Source: Mogibacterium sp. (GTDB taxonomy: Bacteria > Bacillota > Clostridia > Peptostreptococcales > Anaerovoracaceae). Taken from it: a stretch of DNA of 64,000 nt. Of this stretch, positions 43,120 to 50,647 are shown in pieces. The notes under the pieces were generated by a model, which saw only the letters and a list, made by a program, of their open reading frames with translations, was not told the origin of the DNA and made no database searches. The DNA lies in the NCBI GenBank assembly GCA_017434025.1, contig JAFRGC010000050.1:1-64000 (forward strand), in the 5' to 3' direction. The first letter of the stretch is position 1; each line of letters starts with the position of its first letter. The position numbers and the translations under genes were made by a program.

Positions 43120-45223
43120 ACACAGACGTCTAGTGTCATGCTTGACCGTTGCTTTGATTTCTATAGTTATTATAGCTTCGGGTGCGCAGAATGTTCTGGC
43201 AGCAGGAGTATATGGCGGATATATCAAAGGGAAGACGGATACTTCAACCAACTATTGGCGCGGATATGCTGAATACACCGTCAGTTCCACAGCTACTACA
43301 TATACGGTAACTGTTACCAAAGTCCAGATCAATATCGTGAGTTCCGGCTATAGTATACAGGGAGGTTATGCCAAAGCTTCAGTCAGCGCTACAGGCAGCC
43401 CATCCTCAAGTGGAACCAAGACAGGAGAAAACAGTTCCAAAATCAGTTCAAAGGGAAATCACACACTCATCAGCAGCAGTTCGACATGGACCTGGAATAA
43501 GACAACTGAAGCAAAAACATATTACATAAATGCTGACGTCAAGGTGATTGGAAATGTAGCCCCAGGTACATCAACAGCCAAAATTACAGTCAATGTGCCT
43601 GCGCTTGCTAAATATACTATGACATATAATATGAATGGAGGTGCAGGCAGCTGTCCGTCACAGACGGCCTACCACGGCAGGACGTACACTATCCCTGCAT
43701 CATATGTTCCTGTCAGGGCAGGATACACCTTTACCGGATGGAAAGCCGGAAACGGGAATACATATCAGCCGGGTTCTTCCATTACAGCAACCGGCAGTAT
43801 TTCTTTTACTGCTCAATGGGAAAAAGCTGATTATACTGTAGTTTTTCATCCCGGGGCTGATGATGCTGCTGGTGTGATGCCTGATCAGATTCTGACCAGA
43901 GACACACATCAGACGCTTGAGCCGGGAAATTATGTACGGGCAGGATACAGACTCATAGGCTGGGAGAATGCTTCAGGTGTATTTATAGCTGATGATGGCG
44001 GCCAGGTGATAAACATAGGAGAGGCAGGCAGTGTCGTTGATTTATACGCGGTATGGGAGGAAATAGGCGCAGCAGATGCGGATATCGTGATAGGCAAGAT
44101 GCTCACTACAGGATCAGCAGCTGAAAGTTTTAGTTTCAGACTGGAGGCTGTTGAAGGATGGTCTCATGAAAATGAGTCAACATTCAGATCCGGAACGAGA
44201 TTTACTGCAGAGCAGATGCCGATGCCGGAGGGAACTCAACAGGGTAAGATATATAAGGATGTTGAAATCAACGGATTTGCAGGCAGCTATAATGTCATGA
44301 TCACTAAGAGTGTCGGGCTGATAACATTCGAGAACCCCGGTTGGTACATGTACAGCATCAGGGAGCTGATCCCTGATGATCCGGTGCCTGGCCTGAAATA
44401 TGACAGAAGCAGTTATTATGCAGTGATATATGTGGATTACATTGATGATAACAGCAAACAGATCGAAGTCAGAAATATAACAGCATGGCATAACAGTTCC
44501 GGATCCGGCAGAAACAGACCGAACCTTACTGATATAGCAGAGATAAGCGACAACGGAGGGCACGCAGCGAAACAGAATGATTCAGCAGGAATTTATGGAA
44601 AAGTGGGTATAGGCAAGAATTCTCTGGCCGCATATAGATTCTGGAACTCTCAGGAGACTGGTTCTTTCAAGGTGTCCAAGCAAGTCAAAGGATCACTGGG
44701 AGACCTGTCCAAAGAGTTCGAATTTACAGCTGTAATAAGAGGTCTTGTGCCTTCTGCGACATATGCGATACATAATGACGGCGCAGTGCCGACAGATGGT
44801 TTTGATTCCGGCGGGACATCATTTACAACAGACGGAACCGGATGTGCTGTCCTGCAGTTCAGGCTCAGAGATGATGATGGATTTGAATTTGACGGACTGC
44901 CGGCTGATGCAAGTTTTGAAGTAACTGAGGCAGAAAGTGATCATTATCCGTCCTATTCAGTGAGCAAGACAGGAGAGGAGATAAGGGCAGAAGAAAAGCA
45001 CCGACATACATCACTTTCAACAGGCGTTGTAGAAGTGACAGATATCGATGCTTACACAGTTGAGTTTGTTAATGAAAGGGAGCTTGCTCCGGTTACAGGT
45101 ACCGCTGGCAGGAATACTCCTGCTGCCTCAATTATTATACTGCTCCTTATACCATGTATTGTTTTAGCTGTTCTGCGATCCTGTAATATGGCAGACCTAC
45201 TACGTTTTCGTAATCGCCATTGA
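43109..45223 (+). CDS. Large pilin-adhesin with InlB-type repeats
   Basis: 704 residues. Signal peptide (to about 32), a Ser/Thr-rich beta domain (33-165), two Listeria-Bacteroides (InlB B) repeats (about 170-235 and 238-310; Gly-Tyr-Thr-Phe-Thr-Gly-Trp and Gly-Tyr-Arg-Leu-Ile-Gly-Trp), a domain closely similar to domain 1 of the first pilin (about 320-500; shared Met-Pro-Met-Pro, Trp-Tyr-Met-Tyr-Ser and Arg-Ser-Ser-Tyr-Tyr), a second isopeptide-type domain (about 515-660), then Glu-Leu-Ala-Pro-Val-Thr-Gly, a membrane helix and basic tail. Likely a minor or tip subunit. It overlaps the preceding gene by 11 bp and the convergent maf gene by 77 bp. Confidence 0.82.
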   Translation: MVIEHRRLVSCLTVALISIVIIASGAQNVLAAGVYGGYIKGKTDTSTNYWRGYAEYTVSSTATTYTVTVTKVQINIVSSGYSIQGGYAKASVSATGSPSSSGTKTGENSSKISSKGNHTLISSSSTWTWNKTTEAKTYYINADVKVIGNVAPGTSTAKITVNVPALAKYTMTYNMNGGAGSCPSQTAYHGRTYTIPASYVPVRAGYTFTGWKAGNGNTYQPGSSITATGSISFTAQWEKADYTVVFHPGADDAAGVMPDQILTRDTHQTLEPGNYVRAGYRLIGWENASGVFIADDGGQVINIGEAGSVVDLYAVWEEIGAADADIVIGKMLTTGSAAESFSFRLEAVEGWSHENESTFRSGTRFTAEQMPMPEGTQQGKIYKDVEINGFAGSYNVMITKSVGLITFENPGWYMYSIRELIPDDPVPGLKYDRSSYYAVIYVDYIDDNSKQIEVRNITAWHNSSGSGRNRPNLTDIAEISDNGGHAAKQNDSAGIYGKVGIGKNSLAAYRFWNSQETGSFKVSKQVKGSLGDLSKEFEFTAVIRGLVPSATYAIHNDGAVPTDGFDSGGTSFTTDGTGCAVLQFRLRDDDGFEFDGLPADASFEVTEAESDHYPSYSVSKTGEEIRAEEKHRHTSLSTGVVEVTDIDAYTVEFVNERELAPVTGTAGRNTPAASIIILLLIPCIVLAVLRSCNMADLLRFRNRH

Positions 45224-45725
45224 TGTGATCGATATGACGGCCGAACCAGCCCTGTATCGCATAGGAACCGGCCTTGTCATAAGGCTCCTCCATATCAAGA
45301 TATTCGTTGATATCTGCATCTGTATATGCTTTGCAGTACACTTCTGTGATATCATCCAGAATGGTGCATTCTCCGGAATCGACATCGATCAGTGCGACAC
45401 CTGTTACGACATAATGAACGGTCCCGCGGATCTTGTCGAGCATGCGGAATGCATCGGCGCGATCAGCAGGTTTGCCCATGATCTCGTCTTTCCAGACGAT
45501 CGTGTCTGCGCCGATGATGATATGACCAGCATAAGACGGATCGCCGTGGACAGCATCGTAGCAGGCCTCGGCTTTGCGCCTGGCGAGCAGTTCGACGGCT
45601 TGTTCCATGCCGATCCCGTCAGGCAGAGACTCATCGGTATCCATAGGCATAGTGACAGCGTCAATACCATGCTTATGCAGGATTTCTATTCTTCGCGGCG
45701 ACTTGGAAGCCAGTATGATCTTCAT
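45147..45725 (-). CDS. maf: Maf family nucleotide pyrophosphatase
   Basis: 192 residues. The N-terminal Ala-Ser-Lys-Ser-Pro-Arg-Arg and Gly-Ala-Asp-Thr-Ile-Val are the Maf signatures. It hydrolyses non-canonical or pyrimidine nucleoside triphosphates. The frame is open 23 codons further, but ATG 45725 starts the conserved core and has AAGGAT upstream. Its 3' end lies inside the convergent pilin gene. Confidence 0.93.
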   Translation of the reverse strand: MKIILASKSPRRIEILHKHGIDAVTMPMDTDESLPDGIGMEQAVELLARRKAEACYDAVHGDPSYAGHIIIGADTIVWKDEIMGKPADRADAFRMLDKIRGTVHYVVTGVALIDVDSGECTILDDITEVYCKAYTDADINEYLDMEEPYDKAGSYAIQGWFGRHIDHINGDYENVVGLPYYRIAEQLKQYMV

Positions 45726-45823
45726 AGGGGGATCCTTCCTGATACATAAACACGCATGCTTTGATACTGTGAAAAAACATGCTGAAACGGACATATTTAT
45801 AGCAGAAATGATTGTAACATAAT

Positions 45824-45843
45824 TAAGGCCTGTAAGGCCTGAA
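45824..45843. repeat. Inverted repeat between maf and infC promoters
   Basis: TTAAGGCCT-GTA-AGGCCTGAA, a near-perfect 9-bp inverted repeat in the divergent region. An extended -10 (TGCTATAAA) for maf lies to its left on the minus strand. It could be an operator; nothing further is visible in 45726-45870. Confidence 0.35.
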
Positions 45844-45872
45844 AATATAGCAAAAAATTATTACATAACACC

Positions 45873-45901
45873 TTGACTTTACTGCCTGCAGTACATATAA
45901 T
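45873..45901 (+). promoter_or_regulatory. infC operon promoter
   Basis: TTGACT (45873-45878), 17 bp, TATAAT (45896-45901). Confidence 0.88.
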
Positions 45902-45907
45902 ACATGA

Positions 45908-46057
45908 GGTCAAAGCAGAAGTTATCCGCTTCTCGCCTTGCAGACTAGCGTTGGCAGGGCTCGATATCACAGAGTTTATTCTGATTCGCGGATACTTGTG
46001 TGTCCGCGAATTTTTAATTTTGCGGGCTGTCTTAAGGGATTTTCGGAGGTAAGAACC
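45908..46057 (+). promoter_or_regulatory. infC-rpmI-rplT leader with attenuator (L20 leader type)
   Basis: A 150-nt leader with internal pairing (GCAGAAG/CTTCTC), ending in an intrinsic terminator at 45984-46021: ATTCGCGGA-10 nt-TCCGCGAAT then TTTTAATTTT, about 40 nt before infC. In Bacillota ribosomal protein L20 binds this leader and favours termination. The terminator is seen; L20 control is inferred from the downstream genes. Confidence 0.75.
45984..46021 (+). terminator. Attenuator terminator in the infC leader
   Basis: Perfect 9-bp stem ATTCGCGGA/TCCGCGAAT, loop TACTTGTGTG, U-tract TTTTAATTTT. Confidence 0.9.
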
Positions 46058-46588
46058 ATTAGTACTAAGGACAACAAACAGACACAGATCAATGAAGAAA
46101 TAAGAGCTGAAGAAGTTCGTCTCATTGATGAGAACGGCGAGATGAGGGGGATAGTCAGCATCGACGAGGCACTGCGCCTTGCTGAGCAGGCTGATCTCGA
46201 CCTGGTCAATATTTCACCAAATGCTGTTCCGCCAGTATGCAAGATTCTTGATTACGGTAAGTACCGTTATGAACAGCAGAAGAAAGAGAAGACCGCCAAG
46301 AAGAATCAGCATGTCACAGAGATCAAGGAAATCAGACTCAGCGCATCCATCGAGGATCATGACGTAGAAGTCAAGGCTAAGAATGCCATCAAGTTCCTCC
46401 AGGACGGCGACAAGGTCAAAGTTTCTCTGAGATTCCGCGGCAGAGAGCGCGACTATACGCAGCTCGGATTCGACGCAATGGATAAATTTGCTGATATGGT
46501 ATCCGACTACGGTGTAGTCGAGAAGCCGGCTAAGATGGAAGGCAGGAGAATGAATATGTTCCTCGCCCCGAGAAAAGACAAGAAATAG
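46058..46588 (+). CDS. infC: Translation initiation factor IF-3, AUU start
   Basis: 176 residues. N-domain with Ile-Asn-Glu-Glu-Ile-Arg-Ala and Val-Arg-Leu-Ile-Asp, C-domain with Lys-Glu-Ile-Arg-Leu and Arg-Phe-Arg-Gly-Arg-Glu. No ATG, GTG or TTG exists near the expected N-terminus; ATT at 46058 stands 7 nt after a perfect GGAGGT. AUU starts of infC are known from other bacteria, where IF-3 rejects them and so limits its own synthesis. The frame is open upstream, but that reading would cross the leader terminator. Confidence 0.93.
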   Translation: MSTKDNKQTQINEEIRAEEVRLIDENGEMRGIVSIDEALRLAEQADLDLVNISPNAVPPVCKILDYGKYRYEQQKKEKTAKKNQHVTEIKEIRLSASIEDHDVEVKAKNAIKFLQDGDKVKVSLRFRGRERDYTQLGFDAMDKFADMVSDYGVVEKPAKMEGRRMNMFLAPRKDKK

Positions 46589-46612
46589 TTTTACATAGGA
46601 GGACAACCCAAA

Positions 46613-46813
46613 ATGGCTAAGAACAAGATGAAGTCGCACAGAGGCGCGATGAAGCGTCTGCACGTTACAGGCTCCGGCAAGGTCAAGAGAAACAAGGCAT
46701 ATAAGAGCCATATCCTTACCAAGAAGACAGCTAAGAGAAAAAGAGGTCTCCGCAAGGCGACTACTCTCAAGAGTGCAGATCTGAAGCGTATGCTGAGATC
46801 AATGGCTAGATAA
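46613..46813 (+). CDS. rpmI: 50S ribosomal protein L35
   Basis: 66 residues, highly basic, with Lys-Met-Lys-Ser-His-Arg-Gly-Ala and Lys-Arg-Lys-Arg-Gly-Leu-Arg. TAGGAGGA precedes the ATG. Middle gene of the infC operon. Confidence 0.97.
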   Translation: MAKNKMKSHRGAMKRLHVTGSGKVKRNKAYKSHILTKKTAKRKRGLRKATTLKSADLKRMLRSMAR

Positions 46814-46830
46814 TTCAGGAGGTGTAAGAT

Positions 46831-47184
46831 ATGGCAAGAGTTAAGAAGGGCGTTAATGCTCATAAGAGACATAAGAAAATACTGAAGCAGGCTAAGGGAT
46901 TCTATGGCAGAAGAAAGAATACTTTCAGGGCTGCTAACCCTGCAGTTATGAGAAGCCTGAGATCTGCATATGTAGGTCGCAAGAACAAGAAGAGAGAATA
47001 CAGAAGACTCTGGATCGCAAGAATCAACGCTGCATCAAGAGCTAACAGTCTCTCCTACAGCAAGCTGATGAACGGCCTCAAGAAGGCAGGCATCGAGATC
47101 AACCGCAAGATGCTCTCCGAGATGGCTATCTATGATGCATCCGGTTTCGCTCAGCTCTGCGAGACAGCTAAGAAGTTCAACTAA
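46831..47184 (+). CDS. rplT: 50S ribosomal protein L20
   Basis: 117 residues, basic, starting with Met-Ala-Arg-Val-Lys-Lys-Gly. Family motifs Gly-Arg-Arg-Lys-Asn and Arg-Leu-Trp-Ile-Ala-Arg-Ile-Asn are present. It nucleates 50S assembly and is the likely regulator of the operon leader. Strong CAGGAGGTG site. Confidence 0.97.
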   Translation: MARVKKGVNAHKRHKKILKQAKGFYGRRKNTFRAANPAVMRSLRSAYVGRKNKKREYRRLWIARINAASRANSLSYSKLMNGLKKAGIEINRKMLSEMAIYDASGFAQLCETAKKFN

Positions 47185-47354
47185 TGGACTACTTTATCAG
47201 CCACATCGGTGTTATTTTTCTGGCAGCGTGCTTTGTAGCAGTTTGCGCTGTGGGTTGGTGGTATCTCACTGACAAGAATGCCCGTCTCAAGAGAGAGAGG
47301 GCTGAAGCACGCAGAGCTGCTGCCGCTTCGAAGAACAACACTGATAAAGAGTGA
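47184..47354 (+). CDS. Small single-pass membrane protein
   Basis: 56 residues. The ATG shares its A with the rplT stop (TAATG), so translation is likely coupled. One helix of about 22 residues (Ile-Gly-Val-Ile-Phe-Leu to Trp-Trp-Tyr), then a charged tail rich in Arg, Glu and Ala (Arg-Leu-Lys-Arg-Glu-Arg-Ala-Glu-Ala-Arg-Arg). It ends just before the operon terminator. No family recognised. No separate ribosome binding site is evident. Confidence 0.65.
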   Translation: MDYFISHIGVIFLAACFVAVCAVGWWYLTDKNARLKRERAEARRAAAASKNNTDKE

Positions 47355-47367
47355 TATCACTGCATAT

Positions 47368-47399
47368 AAAACCGGCAGTTTGCAAACTGCCGGTTTTTG
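47368..47399 (+). terminator. Terminator of the infC operon
   Basis: AAAACCGGCAGTTT-GC-AAACTGCCGGTTTT followed by TG; very stable stem. Confidence 0.93.
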
Positions 47400-47430
47400 T
47401 GTGCAGTCAATGCGCTTAGTATGCATTTTC

Positions 47431-47459
47431 TTGAAAAACACTATATGTTGTGATAACAT
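47431..47459 (+). promoter_or_regulatory. Promoter of the lipoprotein chaperone gene
   Basis: TTGAAA (47431-47436), 17 bp, TAACAT (47454-47459). Confidence 0.65.
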
Positions 47460-47493
47460 CATTTTGTAGTATGCCTTACTGGAGGTTAATAAT

Positions 47494-48597
47494 ATGAATG
47501 ATGAAGGGGTTTCACGCGAGCACAGGTTCTCTTTGCTGACTGCTTTGCTGGTGATGATGGTGATGCTGGTCACAGGCTGCGGCTCCAAGGCCAATGTCCC
47601 GGACCGCTATGACTACGATGATTTTTCGGAATACATCACGCTTGCAGAGTATAAAGGCATTGAGTACGAAGCTTACAACGCCGAAGTGTCGGATCAGGAG
47701 ATCAGGGACTATGTCGATATCGCAGTGGCAGACAGCGGATCGACAATACAGAATACGACCGGTACTGTCGGGGCGGACAGTGTGGTCAATATCAACTACC
47801 TGGGCAAGCTGAATGGTGTTGAATTTGACGGCGGTGCAGCTGACGATGTAGAGCTCGATATTGCGGACAACAATTACATCGATGGTTTTGCAGAAGGTAT
47901 CATCGGACACAAAGCCGGAGAGACTTTTGACATCAATGTGACGTTTCCGGAGAACTATGGCAATGAGGAACTGGCAGGTCAGGACGCAGTTTTCACGATC
48001 ACTGTGAATTACATCGTTGAGGAAGAACTGCCGGAATATAACGACGAGTGGGTCAAGAACAACACAGAGTACTCTTCAGTAAAGGAGTATGAGAAATCTG
48101 TCAGGGAAGAACTCCTTGCAAGCAGGCAGCAAGATGCCGAGGCTAATGCCAGACAGAGTGTTTTCAGCGAGATCGTCAATAATACAGAGGTAGTCAAATA
48201 CCCGGAAGATAATCTGCAGGCAAGGATCGATAAGATCACGAACTCATATCAGGAATATGCCAAAGCCGGCGGATATGAATTCGAAGAATACCTGAATGAC
48301 CAGATGGGGATCTCTTTAGAACAGTTCAACCAGCTTGCGAAACAGGCTTCTGAAGAAACCGTCAAACAGGAACTGATCCTTCATGCTATCGCCAGATCAG
48401 AAGGCATAGAGATGAAGGCGGATGATTACAACAAATATCTGATCAAGCTCCTCGAGGATGCAGGATATACAGAGGAGACCTACAAGGAAGAGAAGGGATA
48501 CACTATTCAGGAATACGCCGAAGACAATGATCTGTTCAATGCATATCTGTATCAGACGGTTATGAATAAAGTAATGGAATACAGTATCGCGAAGTGA
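47494..48597 (+). CDS. Trigger-factor-like lipoprotein, extracellular FKBP foldase
   Basis: 367 residues. A lipoprotein signal peptide ends in Val-Thr-Gly-Cys (Cys at about 29). An FKBP-type domain follows (about 85-180; Val-Val-Asn-Ile-Asn-Tyr, Phe-Asp-Gly-Gly, Phe-Ala-Glu-Gly-Ile-Ile-Gly), then a helical domain similar to the trigger factor C-terminus (Glu-Glu-Tyr-x-x-x-x-Arg-Glu-Glu-Leu pattern). The cytoplasmic tig product has the same order with a ribosome-binding domain, which is absent here. It probably folds exported proteins on the outer membrane face, parallel to PrsA. Confidence 0.85.
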   Translation: MNDEGVSREHRFSLLTALLVMMVMLVTGCGSKANVPDRYDYDDFSEYITLAEYKGIEYEAYNAEVSDQEIRDYVDIAVADSGSTIQNTTGTVGADSVVNINYLGKLNGVEFDGGAADDVELDIADNNYIDGFAEGIIGHKAGETFDINVTFPENYGNEELAGQDAVFTITVNYIVEEELPEYNDEWVKNNTEYSSVKEYEKSVREELLASRQQDAEANARQSVFSEIVNNTEVVKYPEDNLQARIDKITNSYQEYAKAGGYEFEEYLNDQMGISLEQFNQLAKQASEETVKQELILHAIARSEGIEMKADDYNKYLIKLLEDAGYTEETYKEEKGYTIQEYAEDNDLFNAYLYQTVMNKVMEYSIAK

Positions 48598-48655
48598 TCT
48601 AACATATTGTCGATAATTGACGGCTTTCAGCCGGGGTGAAAACGGAGGAGAAGAC

Positions 48656-49102
48656 ATGAAATGCCCGTACTGTAATTATGAGGACACCAAAGTCGTAGAT
48701 TCGAGACCTGTCGAGGATGGACTGGCTACCAGGAGGAGAAGGGAATGCGGCAAGTGCCACAAGAGATTCACGACCTTCGAGAAGATTGAGAATTCCCTGC
48801 TTGTAGTAGTCAAGAAAGATGGTACCCGCGAGAGTTTCGACAAGAACAAGATCATCAACGGCATCATGAAGGCCTGCCAGAAGACTAAGGTAACTTATGA
48901 TGATGTTCAGAAGATCGCCGATAACATCGAGAGAGGTCTCAACAATACGATGGAGAAGGAGATCAAATCGACGATCATCGGAAGACTGATCATGGACGAA
49001 CTCAAGAAGATCGATCAGGTCGCTTATGTAAGATTTGCGTCGGTTTACCAGGAGTTCAAGAGCGTCGATACATTTATCGATGAGATCAACAAACTCAGAT
49101 AA
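48656..49102 (+). CDS. nrdR: Transcriptional repressor NrdR
   Basis: 148 residues. Zinc ribbon Cys-Pro-Tyr-Cys and Cys-Gly-Lys-Cys in the first 35 residues, then an ATP-cone (Val-Val-Lys-Lys-Asp-Gly-x-Arg-Glu). It senses ATP/dATP and represses ribonucleotide reductase genes. ATG 48656 begins the zinc ribbon and has CGGAGGAG. Confidence 0.96.
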   Translation: MKCPYCNYEDTKVVDSRPVEDGLATRRRRECGKCHKRFTTFEKIENSLLVVVKKDGTRESFDKNKIINGIMKACQKTKVTYDDVQKIADNIERGLNNTMEKEIKSTIIGRLIMDELKKIDQVAYVRFASVYQEFKSVDTFIDEINKLR

Positions 49103-49116
49103 GAAGGAGTTACGAT

Positions 49117-49782
49117 ATGCTTAGAGTTGCCATCGACGGTCCGGGAGGGACCGGCAAGAGCACGATCGCTAAAGCAGTAGCTGTCAGATTCGGTCTTGAA
49201 TATATCGATACCGGAGCCATGTACAGGGCCATCGCGCTCAAGTCTGTCAGGACAGGAGTTCCTGCAGACGATGTTGAGGCAGTCACCTCAATGCTGGAGA
49301 CGACCACAATCGACTTCTCAGACAATCATGTTTATCTCGACGGAGAGGATGTGAGCGGTCTTATCAGGACCAACGAAATATCTATGAGAGCTTCGGATAT
49401 TTCCAAGCTTCCGGTGGTCAGAGCCAAGGTGGATGCTGTCAGCAGACATATCGCGTCTGTCAAGAGTGTTGTTATGGAGGGAAGAGACATCTGCACGGAA
49501 GTCCTTCCTGATGCTGAGGTCAAGATTTTCATGACAGCTGCTCCGGAGATCCGCGCAAGGAGAAGATACAATCAGCTCCTCGAGGCAGGCAAACCTGCAG
49601 ATTACGATCAGATCTTTGACGAGATACAGAAGAGGGATTATCAGGATTCCCACAGAGATTATCACCCGCTGAGACAGGCGGAGGATGCAGAATTTCTGGA
49701 TACCTCATATATGACGATAGATGAGAATATCGACGCGATAGCCGCTATCATCAACGAGAAGACCGGAAACACTGCAGTATGA
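49117..49782 (+). CDS. cmk: Cytidylate kinase
   Basis: 221 residues. P-loop Gly-Pro-Gly-Gly-Thr-Gly-Lys-Ser-Thr at residue 8 and Tyr-Ile-Asp-Thr-Gly-Ala-Met-Tyr-Arg motif. Phosphorylates CMP and dCMP. GAAGGAGT precedes it; 14 bp after nrdR. Confidence 0.96.
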   Translation: MLRVAIDGPGGTGKSTIAKAVAVRFGLEYIDTGAMYRAIALKSVRTGVPADDVEAVTSMLETTTIDFSDNHVYLDGEDVSGLIRTNEISMRASDISKLPVVRAKVDAVSRHIASVKSVVMEGRDICTEVLPDAEVKIFMTAAPEIRARRRYNQLLEAGKPADYDQIFDEIQKRDYQDSHRDYHPLRQAEDAEFLDTSYMTIDENIDAIAAIINEKTGNTAV

Positions 49783-49841
49783 ACAGATTGAAGGTTTGCG
49801 TGAGACTTCAGAGATACAACAAATAATATTCACACAGGTTT

Positions 49842-49869
49842 CAAGCCTCGCTTATTCCGGCGAGGCTTG
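49842..49869 (+). terminator. Hairpin after cmk, possible terminator
   Basis: CAAGCCTCGC-TTATTCC-GGCGAGGCTTG, about 10 bp stem; the tail (ATGAATGTTATTATC) is only weakly T-rich. Ends 45 bp before radC. Confidence 0.5.
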
Positions 49870-49914
49870 ATGAATGTTATTATCTGTATGTGTGTTCCCG
49901 GAGAGGGGTCAGAT

Positions 49915-50601
49915 ATGCAGATCAAACAAATGCCTGCGAATGAGAGACCGCAGGAGAAAATGCTGTTCAGCGGAGTTTCTGGACTCAGCAATTCCGAGCT
50001 GCTGGCGCTTGTCATCCGGACAGGTACCAGCGACAGATCCGCGGTACAGCTCGCAGAGGAAGTAATAGCTTACGCTCAGACCAATTCCGGAGATCTCGGA
50101 AGCGTCGATGCCAGAGAACTGATGCAGATCGATGGGATCGGCGCAGCGAAAGCGTGCTCGATCGTTGCCGCTTTCGAACTCAGCAAACGCATGATGTCAT
50201 GGAGTGTCCATGACAATCGGTGCAAACTTACATGCGGTGAAGATGTCGCGAGACTCATGACGGAAGAGATGATGTATGAGAAACGTGAGATTTTCATGGC
50301 ACTCTATCTCAACACTCGGATGATCATCGAGTCCAAAATGATCATATCGATCGGCAATCTCGATACTGCACCGGTCCATCCGAGAGAAGTCTTCGGACCG
50401 GCTGTCAGGAGAGGCGCTGCGGCAGTTCTGGTAGCGCATAATCATCCCAGCGGAGATCCGGAGCCCAGCCCTATGGACATCAGTATCACAGAGAGACTGG
50501 CGGAATCATCAAGGATACTGGGCATCAAACTGGTGGATCATGTGATCATCGGCAATGGCAGATTCGTCAGCATGAAGAATGAAGGATATATAATCGACTG
50601 A
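49915..50601 (+). CDS. radC: RadC family JAB-domain protein
   Basis: 228 residues. N-terminal helix-hairpin-helix part (Arg-Pro-Gln-Glu-Lys and Ile-Asp-Gly-Ile-Gly-Ala-Ala-Lys-Ala) and a C-terminal JAB/MPN metal site His-Asn-His-Pro-Ser-Gly-Asp-Pro with Glu near residue 132. Despite the name, a role in DNA repair is not established. ATG 49915 preferred, with GAGAGGGG upstream. Confidence 0.92.
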   Translation: MQIKQMPANERPQEKMLFSGVSGLSNSELLALVIRTGTSDRSAVQLAEEVIAYAQTNSGDLGSVDARELMQIDGIGAAKACSIVAAFELSKRMMSWSVHDNRCKLTCGEDVARLMTEEMMYEKREIFMALYLNTRMIIESKMIISIGNLDTAPVHPREVFGPAVRRGAAAVLVAHNHPSGDPEPSPMDISITERLAESSRILGIKLVDHVIIGNGRFVSMKNEGYIID

Positions 50602-50647
50602 ATCGGGATCTTCCGGCGAAGTCAGTGTTTTATGAAAGGATGTCAAT

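Noticed and set aside
30746-45223. Surface-fibre region as an integrated phage or conjugative element
   Set aside because: No integrase, transposase, relaxase, att repeats or tRNA junction flank it; ends abut ychF and maf directly.
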